DNA of 64,000 nucleotides, from NCBI GenBank assembly GCA_030765055.1, contig JAUKNK010000057.1:4286001-4350000 (forward strand), given 5' to 3'. The notes beneath the pieces are model-generated. The model had not been told where the DNA came from, searched no databases, and was given only the letters and a program-made list of their open reading frames with translations. The DNA is from Mantis religiosa (taxonomy: Eukaryota; Arthropoda; Insecta; Mantodea; Mantidae). How positions within the stretch are numbered: position 1 is the stretch's first letter; the number at the start of each line of letters is the position of its first letter. Position numbers and translations under genes: made by a program. Of the stretch, positions 11,790 through 21,390 are shown one piece after another.

Positions 11790-12256
11790 TTTGTCATTCA
11801 GATTATCTTGTACAGAATAAAAAGATTTTCAGCAAAGGCACTATCTAAGAGCATTTTTAGGATTGTGAACATATACATGCAAGGAAGCGCTAATATCTTC
11901 AATCCTCTAAAAAGATCTTTACAGGAGCATCTGTTGTGGGTGTTAGTAATGATTTTTATAAGCTTCTTTTGCATAAGAAATATTTTTTTTTACCTTCTGA
12001 GTTGCCCCAAAATTATATTCCATATTCCATCACAGAGTTAAGGTATGCATAATACTCTAATTTAAGTGTGTCAATAGAACCCACATTAACCAGCTATCGG
12101 ATAGCATAGCAGGCAGAGCTGAGTTTAGTTAAGATATAATTTATGTGAGCTTTCCAATCGCAACATCTGTCCACTTGAAGGCCCAGAAATTTTATGCTGT
12201 CAATTTCTTCTTATAACATATCATTAATCCTGATTTCTATTTGAGCATAAGATGTA
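11790..12256 (-). pseudogene. LINE-A ORF2, C-terminal part (downstream of the PLE insertion)
   Basis: On the minus strand, frames give IKFLGLQVDRC-DWKAHINYI, KLSSACYAIR, the VMEYG box, and KILALPCMYMFTILK. This is the usual order of the RT thumb and C-terminal region in CR1/jockey-group LINEs (FLG-x3-D ... W..HI ... YG...WG ... L.LPC.Y). It continues LINE-A at 13455-15950 and is separated from it by the PLE at 12257-13454. Stops and frameshifts are present. Confidence 0.7.
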
Positions 12257-13454
12257 AGACACGTTATAAATTTGACCACTTTATCTATGGGGAGCCCACT
12301 TTCGCCTATTTTAGCAGACCTATACATGAGCTATTTTGAAACATACATAGTAAAGGCCTTCCCACAGATTTATAAATTTTGGCGGAGAAATGTTGATGAT
12401 GTTTTTGCTATCATTCCAGAAAAACTTAGAGAAGATTCTCTAAAATTACTAAACCTGCAAGATAATCACATCCAGTTTACTATGGACGTAGAAAGAGACA
12501 ACACCCTACCCTTTCTGGACCTCAAGATAACTAGAAATCGTCATGGTGTAGATTTTGGAATATACAGTAAGCCCACACACATAGATAATTACATAAAGAA
12601 AAATGAATACAACCCAGTTTCCCATCAACTAGCTGCCTTTAGAAGTCTAATTCACTGGCAGTACAACATCCCACTGAGTGAGGAGGAATTTTTGAAAGAA
12701 CAACACATAAAAGACATAGCGGTATTAAATGGATTCAACCCAACCATCATAAGGAACATGATGAAGAAAAAGGAAAAACTGAAGATAATATCAAAAAATA
12801 CTACTCTCACACCACTTAAGAACACAAATTGGCAATATAGAAAATTCACCTACCATCCATGGGCTTTTAGAAAATTTGAACGAATCTTCAAAAGACTAAA
12901 CTTAAAACTAGCACCCCAAAACAAATTCAGTTGGAGGAACCTGCTATATAAACCACTAAAAAATTCAATCCCCAAAAATTTAAAATCAGGAATTTATCAG
13001 ATTAATTGTGAAACATGTGAAAAAAGCTACACAGGAAAAACTAAGAGAAACTTGTTAACAAGGCAAAAAGAACATCAGAAGAACATTAAGTTGAAACAAG
13101 CCGAAAAATCTGCAGTTTCACACCATTTTTGGACAGAAAACCACAACATTGGACACAACATTAAACTGTAAAAACCTTTAAGTACATCCATAGAATTGGA
13201 TATTTGGGAAAAATATTCATAAACAAAAACCGTGATAAAATTATAAATTTTGAAATCCCGGCATTAAATGCAGTATTAAAACTTAGTGCCCCAAACACCA
13301 GATGGCAGAGTGATCGGAGCTCTGTAGTAGTGAAAGAAGAGGAATGTTCATTTAGTCACCAAACAGCTGAGGATGAGATCGATTGATGTTGAAAACGTTT
13401 CAATTATACAACAACAAGTTAAGTTTGAATGTAAACATAGTGACTCATAAATCA
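12257..13454 (+). mobile_element. Penelope-like element PLE-1 inserted in LINE-A
   Basis: A 5'-truncated PLE carrying the C-terminal half of RT, a linker and a GIY-YIG endonuclease, then a terminal region (13387-13454) also found in the 63.2-63.7 kb cluster (TTCAATTATACAACAA ... GTGACTCATAAAT). LINE-A coding flanks it on both sides in the opposite orientation. I could not define a clean TSD. Confidence 0.8.
12287..13386 (+). pseudogene. PLE-1 reverse transcriptase/GIY-YIG endonuclease
   Basis: The frame from 12287 reads MGSPLSPILADLYM (PLE RT motif), then NVDDVFAI, where the usual YVDD is NVDD with both Asp kept. TLPFLDLKI follows, then the linker TYHPWAFRKFERIF and the GIY-YIG start SGIYQINCETC with YTGKTKRN and the EHQ helix. 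In PLEs the single protein copies RNA at a nick made by the GIY-YIG domain; the CxxC beside GIY is typical. A frameshift at about 13170 moves the last 60 residues (WEKYS/IFINKN) to another frame, ending at 13386. The N-terminal RT fingers are missing. It is dead but only lightly decayed. Confidence 0.85.
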
Positions 13455-14113
13455 AACTCAAATTGACCACTTTTGTTTTGTCTAGATTCACAAGATAATT
13501 TGTTCACTTTAAACCAGCATGACATACAGTTCAAAACATAATACATTTTAATTCTACACTTGTTTAAATTTGTACTGGTCACCAGGACACTAGTGTCAAC
13601 AACGAAAAGAACTGTACTTGCAGTGTCCTTTATATAAAGTGAGAGGTCACTTATATAGATCAGAAATAATAAAGGCCCTAACACGGAACTTTGGGGTACT
13701 CCCTGAGTTGCTACTTTCCAGTTCGAAGTTTGTTTTTCATAACCAATATCACTGATGGCTACTTCAACACTCTTGTTTTCTTTCATTTACATATGAAACA
13801 AACCAACTTAGATGTTCATTTCTTAGTCTACAGAATTCCAATTTTGCGATAAGAATGTTATCATTAACACAATCAAAAGCCTTTGCTATATCATAAAAAA
13901 TTCCACCTACATGCCTTTTATCATTTAAGGCAGTCAACACTTCATGTGTAAGTTTGTAAGTTGCATTATTAGTTGATATTCCCTTTCTGAATGCAAACTG
14001 AACACTGACAAGTATGTTGTTATATTCAAGGTGTTTATACAGACTGATGAACTCAACAACTTTTGAAAAAATTGGCAGGAGAGATATTGGTCCATAATTT
14101 GAAACATTGCATT

Positions 14114-14362
14114 CTTTGATAGATATAGTCAACATGAAAAATTCAATGCCATGGCTGGGATTTGAACCACGGATCTCCTGGTTTCCGTGAAGTCACCATG
14201 GTAGCTCAATGGGCTGGAGTGACTGGACGGAAACCAGGAGATTCGTGGTTCAAATCCCAGCCATGGCATTGAATTTTTCATGTTGACTCTATCTATCAAA
14301 GATCTTAGCCAATATACGGCTAGTGTGAAGAAATAATTAATTTCCATCAATTAACTAAAATT
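14114..14362. mobile_element. Fold-back SINE-1 insertion with TSD
   Basis: A 249-bp insert in LINE-A flanked by direct repeats ATTGCATT (14106-14113 and 14363-14370). Inside are 76-nt inverted arms (14113-14188 and 14227-14302) around a 38-nt loop. The right arm is a tRNA-like SINE on the plus strand: A-box GGTAGCTCAATGGGC, B-box GTGGTTCAAATCC, then GGCATTGAATTTTTC and a 3' tail with ACGGCTAGTGTGA. The left arm is an inverted copy of the same B-box/body region. It looks like a single insertion that arose with an internal inversion, as in twin priming. Confidence 0.85.
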
Positions 14363-14475
14363 ATTGCATTTGTCTGTTTTGAAAAGAGGTTTAACATTTA
14401 CATATTTCATTGTCTAGCTTTTAGAGACTCATTGCATAAATAACCAAGGGGAATGCTATTTTGTGAGGGGCAAGG

Positions 14476-14523
14476 TGATGATGATGATGCTGCTGCTGAT
14501 GATGATGATGATGATGATGATGG
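14476..14523. repeat. GAT/GCT trinucleotide microsatellite
   Basis: About 16 units of GAT with a few GCT units, within the LINE-A RT linker. Confidence 0.9.
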
Positions 14524-15460
14524 ATATAAGGTTGTTCAACTACGGCAGTGAGCAGTGCGTGAGGAGCAACAGTTTAAGACTTTTGTAGTTATTTCATAAT
14601 AATCAGAAGAATTCTTCACTTGTAAAGAGTCAATAATTTTATTTATTTCGGAACATGTAGTTAAACTGGCTTTAAATGTAGGCACAAAGTTTGTGAAACT
14701 TGATCTCAGAAATTCTAGTGCTGCTTCTTTACTTCCATAATTAATATTATGTTTTTTATTTGTTATATCCAAAAAGAATTTATTAAACAATTCTGCAAAT
14801 TCAAGAGGTTTGGCAATTTCATGACTGTCAACACTTAAGTGTTATTGGACAATTTTCTGATGAGTGTTTACGTGTCACATTTTTTATTATAGGCCAAGTT
14901 TTTTTTATTCTGCTGTCCGAGTTCAGAATTAATTTATTATAATGCAATTCTCTAGAATTTTAGAATTTTACAATATTTTTGTAGTAGTCTTTTAAATACA
15001 AATTGTTACTGATTCTAACTTGCTGATATACTTCTCTTTTATGTCTGCATGAAGTTCTAATTCCAAAAGTGACCCAGGAATTGTCTTTTTTGAAGTTAAA
15101 TGTTTTTTTATACTTAGATGGGAAGCATAATTCAAAGTGAGTTTTAGAGCATTGAAAAAAGCTATTATATTTAGTGTTCGTTCCATTAATCTCAGAGTTT
15201 ATTTCCAAGATTCAAGTTTAAGGTTTTTACTTAATTCCTTCAGAGTATTTTCATTTATTTCCCTATATTTTGTATACATATATTTAGGATTGAGTTTTAA
15301 ATTTATCTGATCAATCCTTAGAATTTGTGCATCATGATGTGATAGTCCATTAGTTTTTGATGAGACAGAGCAAAATTTAGTTATATCTGAAATTACAAAT
15401 ATAATATCAATAGCTGTGGCCGATTATTTTGGATTCTTATTGAAAAGTTAACTGTATACG

Positions 15461-15950
15461 TCATGTGGTAAATAAAAAGCTAAGCTGTTCCCTTTGAAGA
15501 CTAGATTTTAGATAACCCACATTTATGTCATCACAAATGATTATTTCTCTTTTTGTTTTAAATAGAAAGTTCAGAGCATATTCTAATTGTTTTTTAAAAA
15601 TTTGAAAATTTCCTAAGGGAGATCGATAAATGGCTACTATGACTAAGTTCAAATGACTTCCATTTAACTGAACTGCACAGAGTTTGAGCTCTTTCTCATA
15701 ACATGGATAAACCTAAAGCTTGAAAGATCAGATCATTTCTAACATATACAGAAAGTGCACCTTTATATAATCTTTTTCCACTATATTCTGCTCCTAAAGA
15801 GTACGCTTGCAGTGAAACTGGTGTAAGTGATTAGTTTCCTAACAATGAGCAGCACTTGTGTTACGTTACAAAATTTAATAAGTGCCATTTACTCGGTTTA
15901 GTTACAATCAAATTAGCATTCAGGAAAACAAGGTTACTATTTTTCGGCTG
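15461..15950 (-). pseudogene. LINE-A APE-type endonuclease
   Basis: Minus-strand frames show GALSVYVRNDLIF-like text, ELKLCAVQLNGS, then LVIVAIYRSPLGNF, and IIICDDINVGYLKSS, where IIxxGDxN is the usual block and Gly is Asp here. This is the central and C-terminal part of an APE endonuclease, which nicks target DNA for priming. The catalytic N-terminal Asn/Glu blocks are not recognisable. Several stops; the longest clean stretch is 15461-15652. Confidence 0.7.
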
Positions 15951-16170
15951 AATAAACAGGCATAAAAAAAGACCTTCTTACACTTTATAAAGAAATACAA
16001 AACTATTTGGAAAAATCTTTGTAGTTGCTTTATTGACACTTTGTCACTTACATTTTTATATTATCGAGCGACTAGTTTTAGAATCCATTGCCTTCATTTT
16101 GAATCTCTCTCCAACTAGTATATGTTGTCTTGTCTCCTCTCTATGGCGTGCAGCGATACAAATACAAAAG

Positions 16171-16245
16171 TATTTAAATTAAATTTAAAGGGAGTCGATT
16201 ATTGACACTAAACTACACTTATAAATTTTTCTGGAAACTATTTGT
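16171..16245. repeat. PLE terminal-repeat fragment
   Basis: AAATTTAAAGGGAGTCGATT, then GACACTAAACTACACTT and AATTTTTCTGGAA match the outer pLTR of the PLE copies at 47.4 and 58.6 kb. It stops before the hammerhead-like core. A solo, truncated end. Confidence 0.7.
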
Positions 16246-16445
16246 TACAGTAAGTACAAAAGACAGCTGTAAACACTAATCCTGTTATATTTAACAAACT
16301 GGCATACTAAACTAGGCACAATATTTTTGAGAATACAAAGAAGCTGGTTCTGAGTTAAACTGCCAACCAGGATATGGGTTTAAATGTTTATGGTAACAAG
16401 ATGGCACAGGTTGGTGGCATGGTTACAAGAGCAGCTACTAATATA

Positions 16446-17420
16446 TCGAGATTTAACTGTATTGGTTAAATTGTATTGTATTGTAATGTATTGATTTATT
16501 GTATTGTATTGATTTAACTTTTTTTAAAACATGGTACAAATACGTAGACGACATCTTTGCAATAGTGCCCTACAAACAAATAGATGATGCTTTGAAACTA
16601 CTCAACCTGCAAGAACCCAGCATACAATTCACAGTGGAAACTGAAGAGGACTGTACTCTACCTTTTTTGGACCTTAAAATCACAAAAAGCAATAGAAAAA
16701 CTAGAATTTGGCATCCATAGAAAAGCAACACACACAGATAATTACATCAAAGCAAATAGTTTCAACCCAATTCCACACAAACATGCAACCATCAACAGTC
16801 TCACACACAGATTAGTAAATCTACCTCTCAGCCAGCAAGAACATCAAAACGAATACCGTCAAATTTTAAAAACTGCAATTAAAAATGGATATGGAGAAAA
16901 CCTTGTAGATAAAAAACTAAAATCAAACTTCAAAAGAGATTAAAACAGATCACAGCTCTCACACCAATAAAACAAGAAATTAGATTTGCTAAATTTACTT
17001 ACCACCCCTGGGCCACAAAAAATTTCCAAAAAATATTCAAGAAATACAATATAACATTGGCACCAGAAAACAATTACAAAATTAAAAACCTACTTCACAG
17101 TAATAATACTGATAAGATAAAACCAGAGGAAAAGTCAGGTATTTACAAGATTAAGTGTAAAGACTGTGAAAAAATTTACATAGGGAGGACAAAAAGAAAC
17201 ATAGGCACTAGAAAGAAAGAACACTTCAGGCACTTAAGATACAAAAATATTGATAAGTCCGCAATAGCAGCTCATTTCTGGTCTGAAAATCATGAAATTG
17301 AAGATAGAACAGAATTACTAAAATACGTACAAAAATATAGTGAACTCGTCATATGGGAGAGAATATACATAGAAAAGCATAAAAACCAACTAATGAACTT
17401 TGAAATCCCGCCAGAAGAAT
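16446..17420 (+). mobile_element. Penelope-like element PLE-2 (5'-truncated)
   Basis: It starts with TCGAGATTTAACTGTATTGG, the same string that begins the extension of PLE-3 at 21391, followed by a TTGTATTG-rich stretch. RT coding begins around 16524. It ends at 17420, where LINE-B sequence starts abruptly, so its own 3' terminal repeat is missing. It is the same subfamily as PLE-3 (near-identical protein). Confidence 0.8.
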
Positions 17421-17463
17421 ATGTCAGCGAAAAAACAACCGGGAAATGTGCTGATCCTAGCAG
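16524..17463 (+). pseudogene. PLE-2 reverse transcriptase/GIY-YIG endonuclease
   Basis: The frame gives KTWYKYVDDIFAIV (YVDD box intact), LPFLDLKITK, then a frameshift at about 16690 that ruins the middle region. A second clean frame at 17057-17463 has KSGIYKIKCKDCEKIYIGRT, KKEHFRHLRY, SAIAAHFWSENH and WERIYIEK, the complete GIY-YIG nuclease with its CxxC and the H/N motif. Comparison with PLE-3 shows the intact reading. The RT fingers and first palm half are missing. The last residues run into LINE-B sequence at 17421. Confidence 0.85.
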
Positions 17464-18014
17464 ATAATCATGGAAGAGGAATAGCCCAGAGGCTTAACAC
17501 CTTAGGAATATCTATCCCAGCAGCAAGTGCAGTGGTTAAACCGAGTGCTAAATTTGAAAATGTGGTTGGAAACATTGAAGCAAAGTGTACCCATTATACA
17601 ATGAATGACTTTGTAGTGCTTGTGGGTGGAAGTAATGATGTGGCAAGTGGAGAACCCGAAAATGTGGTGGTGAACTTAGAAAATACACTTAACTCCCTAA
17701 ACACAAATGTAATTATTGTGAAACTCCCACAGAGACACGAACAACTCCCAAATTCATGGGTGAACCAACAAACTAAAGCGACAAATACAGATATAACCAA
17801 AATCAGTGGAAAATATAAAAATGTTAGACTAATAAACACCTTCAGTGCAGGGCGACACATGCATACTAAGCATGGCATGCATCTAAACAAACTAGGGAAA
17901 AGAACACTCAGTGAAATTATTGGCCGTGTTGTTTTAGATATGAAATCCAAAAATGAGGAAAACAATGTGCTCAGTGTAACACAGAATGATGAAATATATA
18001 ATACAAAAAACTAG
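17421..18014 (+). CDS. LINE-B ORF1: SGNH-hydrolase (esterase)-like protein
   Basis: 197 codons from ATG 17421 without a stop. SGNH blocks are visible: block I LILADNHGRG (residues 11-20), where the nucleophile Ser of the GDSH-type motif is Asn; block III VGGSND (68-73); and block V HTKHGMHLNKLGK (148-160), with the His but not the upstream Asp. CR1/L2 ORF1 proteins carry this esterase fold, thought to help the RNP bind membrane or lipid or to act as a chaperone. The Ser loss predicts no hydrolysis. The family normally has extra N-terminal sequence, so the ORF may be 5'-truncated. The frame is open upstream into PLE-2, but those codons belong to the PLE. Confidence 0.75.
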   Translation: MSAKKQPGNVLILADNHGRGIAQRLNTLGISIPAASAVVKPSAKFENVVGNIEAKCTHYTMNDFVVLVGGSNDVASGEPENVVVNLENTLNSLNTNVIIVKLPQRHEQLPNSWVNQQTKATNTDITKISGKYKNVRLINTFSAGRHMHTKHGMHLNKLGKRTLSEIIGRVVLDMKSKNEENNVLSVTQNDEIYNTKN

Positions 18015-18070
18015 GCAACATTTCACACAGGCAGGTAAATAGCGATTCTTCACATTTGCAGGTTAAAGGT

Positions 18071-18815
18071 ATGTCATTAAAGCTCATACATCAGAATATT
18101 CAAATGCTCTGTAACAAAATTGATCCCTTGAATATTTTTGTAGATCAAAAACAACCTGATATATGAATCGCACAATGCATTTATTAATTATATGAAATTG
18201 GTAGCAATATACTGCCGGGGAAAAAAGAAGTGGGGCAGTTTAGGCATTTTTATAAGTATAGCACTAAACAACTCCTATGAAAATATCGATCTTACATCTT
18301 TAATCATTGAAGGTAAAATTGAGCTGGCTGGAGTCCGATTGATCTGGCAAAAGCTAAGAGTAATAATTATCGGCATATACAGGCCACCTAATGGGGATAT
18401 TAATTTTTTTTTTGAGAAAATAACGCTCCTACTAGAAATGTATCTGGCAAAAAGTAACACAAAAATTATAATATTAGGTGACCTAAATATAAATACCCAT
18501 AGTAATACACCCTCAAAAATTAAACTGGAATGCTTACTAAATGAATTTAATCTAAAATTAACAATCAATGAGCCCACTTGTATTACCACAAACACAGCCT
18601 CAATAATTGATAACATTATCACAAACATCACTGACTTGCCGTATAAAACTGAAGTAATCCATTCTTGTCTATCAGACCATACTGCCCAAATGATCAGCAT
18701 CCAAGAACTTTTTGAAAACAAATTTCGTACTGTATCCAAAACTGTAAAAAGAAGTTATAATTCCTTTAACGAAACCAATCTATTTCTGTTAAAAAAAAGC
18801 CATTATAGCTGTTAA
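18071..18815 (+). pseudogene. LINE-B ORF2, APE-type endonuclease
   Basis: ATG 18071 opens with LKLIHQNIQMLCNKID, the classic APE start with the catalytic Asn (HQN). A stop at about 18164 (after KQPDI) and a frame change follow. From 18192 the frame shows VIIIGIYRPPNGD, KIIILGDLNINTHS (catalytic GDxN) and HSCLSDHTAQM (SDH box), so the nicking enzyme is nearly whole. Its starting ATG lies 57 nt after the ORF1 stop. A second frameshift near 18800 separates it from RT. Confidence 0.8.
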
Positions 18816-18831
18816 CGGGGGGGATATATAC

Positions 18832-21307
18832 ATGGGGTCTGATCCAAATAAAAAGCTAGACATATTTTATACAATTATAAAGGACAATATAAATATTTAC
18901 TGTCCTCTTATCAGTAGTAGAAATAAAAAACAAAATAAAGCAACGAATATACAATGGATTACACCAGAAATTAAACAAATGCGAATTCAGTTAAAATTTG
19001 CTATTTCTAAGGTAAACCACTACAATACTGAAGCTAATAAAATTGGTTTAAAAAGCTTAAAATATATCTATGAGCATACGGTTGTGAATGCCAAATGAGA
19101 AAGCATAAGTCATAAAATACTAAATTCACCAAACATTTGTAAATCCAGCTGGCAGGTAATAAATGAATTCTGAAAACCATCAAATTTTGCAGATGCTAGC
19201 GTCTATGTAATCAAGACGAAAGAAGGTATCACAGATGACCTGGGAAAGGCAGCTGCAGCTTTCAATGATCATTTTGCCTCAGTTGGAAAAAATATACATA
19301 ACCTCAATAAAACCAACTGCAAGAACTCGAAACCAAACAATGTGAGTGATAAAACGAGATCGAAAAATCAGTCCAGTCTCTACCCAACCTGTGCAAATGC
19401 AATCTGCAGTATAATAAAACATTTAAAAACAAAGAACAGCCTTGGTTTAGATGGTATTCCTATGTCATTACTGAAAACATGTAGTCAGAAAATTGTAAAT
19501 CCCCTTGTTGATATCATAAACTCTTGTCTAGAAATTCGAATTTGCCCAGACAAATTAAAATACGCCAAGGTAGCACCAATCTTTAAAAAAGGGGACAAAA
19601 GAGAACTAAATAATTACTGCCCAATATCTATCTTACCTGCTATCTCAAAAATCCTTGAACAATTAATCTATAAAAGATTCATGGGCTTTTTAAATAAATT
19701 CAGTTTTATACCTAAACACCAAAATGGTTTCGTAAAAAATAGATCAACAGCCTGAGCAGTCATTGAATGCATTCAAGAAATTATAAAAAATATCAATGCA
19801 GGTAGATATGCAACAGCAATGTTATTAGATATTACTAAAGCTTTCAACTGTGTTGTTAAAAGTATAGTAACAAACAAACTACAAGTTTTGGGAATTAGAG
19901 GTCTAGGATACAAATTAATAGACTCCTATATGACAAATAGGAAACAATATGTAGTTTTGAATTCCATAAATGGCGATGTCATATCAACTACAACGGAACT
20001 GACATATGGGGTCCCACAGGGTTCATTCTAGCTTCTCTTTTATTTATTTTATATTGTTACCCTGGCGGCAGACTCGCGATGCCGATCAATAAATGATGGC
20101 CGGTGGAGAGAGGGGAGACAGGAGGGGTACCTGAGTGTTCGTTTACCCCTCCTCCCGCCACTGAAAGTGACACGAAGCTTCGAGAATGCTTTCCCCCTTC
20201 ATAAAAGGAGATTCGGGAAACTTTGGGGCCGATCGATACCGGAAGCGACTGTCAGTTGAGAGTAGTGTTGTTGTGGCATGCGTTGAGTAAGTAGCGTCGA
20301 GCGTACGTGTAGATCGATATTGGAAAATGAACTAATTGTGTGCATTAAATTGTAATTGTGAACAGTGTATTGCTACGGAAATAAAGTGCAAATTTTTTTG
20401 TGTTTGTAACCTCGACTTTTTATTTCACGAACCCACAAAGTCACAATATATACACGATATAGCTGAATATGTACATAACAATACAACATTAATACAATAT
20501 GCAGACGACACCACTGTCATAGCCAGCAATACATCAAACAAAATGCTAGAAGAAACCCTATATATAACAACTACAAAACTATTGCAGTACTTTTCAACAT
20601 TAAACTTAAGTATAAATGGATCAAAATGTGAACTCATAACATTTGGCTCGAAGACACTGAATTCGCCTATAAAATTAAATATTGACAACAACTTGATAAA
20701 TAGTGTTGACAATGCACAACTACTTGGGGTCACACTGGACAAAAAATTATATTTTACACCCCTTGTTGACCAATTAGCATTAAAACTAAGTAAAGATTTA
20801 TTTCTTTTAAAGTGTCTAAAGAACTATGTCCCAGAAGCAACTATTAGAATAATTTATTTCTCCCTCATTCAGTCGCACATCTCATATGGTCTGGAGATCT
20901 AGGGCAATACTTCGAAATTAAATTTAAACAAAATTTTTACTGTACAGAAAAGAGCAATTAGATATATATCTAATTTAAAAACTAAAGAATCATGTAGGGA
21001 AGCCTTTCGTCAGCAAAAAATAATGACGCTGACAAGCCTGTACATCTACAAAACAATTTTATATATGATAAAATACATCCCATTGCAAACAAATTCGGAT
21101 ATTCATAACCACAACACAAGAAACAAGAATAATTATAGATGTACACTCCACCTGTGTGACAAGTTGCCTAGTTACATGGGAGCCAAGCTATATAACAAAC
21201 TCCCAGCAGAAGTTAAAGTGTCTAGTAACTTAACAAAATTCAAATTTTTCTTGAAATCATATTTAATTAATAATGTTTTTTATTCACTTGATGAATTTCT
21301 AAACTAA
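18832..21307 (+). pseudogene. LINE-B ORF2, reverse transcriptase (split by a solo LTR)
   Basis: The 5' part (18832-20050) has LGLDGIPMSLLK, PIFKKGDKR, NNYCPISILPAISKILEQ, NGFVKNRSTA, LLDITKAFNCV (first Asp kept, second position Asn) and YGVPQGS. A 391-bp LTR intervenes. The 3' part (20446-21307) resumes with DIAEYV, QYADDTTVIAS (catalytic YADD intact), LLGVTLDKK, SYGLEI, then the tail HNTRNKNNYR and KLYNKLPAEVK. Stops: TAG at about 20030, TGA at 19753, TAG at about 20901. With one TSD copy removed the two halves join in frame. No RNase H follows. Confidence 0.85.
20055..20445 (+). repeat. Solo gypsy LTR inside LINE-B RT
   Basis: 391 bp from TGTTACCC to GTCACA, flanked by the 4-bp direct repeat ATAT (20051-20054 and 20446-20449). 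Near its end it has a GGAAATAAAG polyadenylation signal, and TTATTTCACGAAC is shared with the LTR at 29214-29551. No internal gypsy sequence is present, so it is a solo LTR left by LTR-LTR recombination. Confidence 0.9.
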
Positions 21308-21390
21308 GACTACAACTTCAGAATTTATCGTTTGAGTGCTAGTTTCTTATTTTACAATACTTATGACTAAAACCTAGACATTGTATTAGG

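Larger units (their letters stand above)
13455..15208 (-). pseudogene. LINE-A reverse transcriptase (fragmented)
   Basis: Pieces in order: FSKVVEF after YGPISLLPI (14100-14060), FAFRKGISTNNATYKL, FYDIAKAFDCVN (first catalytic Asp kept), then QGVPQSSVLGPLLFLIYISDL (13700-13650) and VVDTSVLVTS. The last is the YADDTSV box with Ala-Asp lost to Val-Val. N-terminal linker pieces lie at 14536-14790 and 14960-15208. Frames change at about 13780, 14136 and 14453 and near the microsatellite. Removing the SINE at 14114-14362 with one TSD copy gives a continuous frame through TDKCNVSNYGPI. Confidence 0.8.
13455..15950 (-). mobile_element. LINE-A: endonuclease and reverse transcriptase part
   Basis: Minus-strand non-LTR retrotransposon read from about 15950 down to 13455, continued at 12256-11790 after PLE-1. 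Order: APE-type endonuclease (15950-15461), linker (15208-14540), RT (14453-13455). A fold-back SINE (14114-14362) and a GAT microsatellite (14476-14523) interrupt it. No RNase H domain is seen. The architecture fits the CR1/jockey group. It lies inside intron 1, on the same strand as the zinc-finger gene. Confidence 0.8.

Noticed and set aside
12257..13454. Precise TSD for PLE-1 in LINE-A
   Set aside because: Flanks show only an inverted CTCAAAT/ATTTGAG pair, not a direct repeat; borders may be eroded.
14185..14260. Possible genuine tRNA gene
   Set aside because: A/B boxes are present, but no full cloverleaf acceptor stem, and the sequence continues into the SINE-1 body with TSDs.
14476..14523. 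CRISPR-like or coding trinucleotide repeat
   Set aside because: A plain GAT microsatellite with no spacers, in animal DNA.
17594..17965. 123-aa frame on the minus strand
   Set aside because: Shadow of the LINE-B ORF1 on the other strand.
18275..18739. 154-aa frame on the minus strand
   Set aside because: Antisense of the LINE-B endonuclease.
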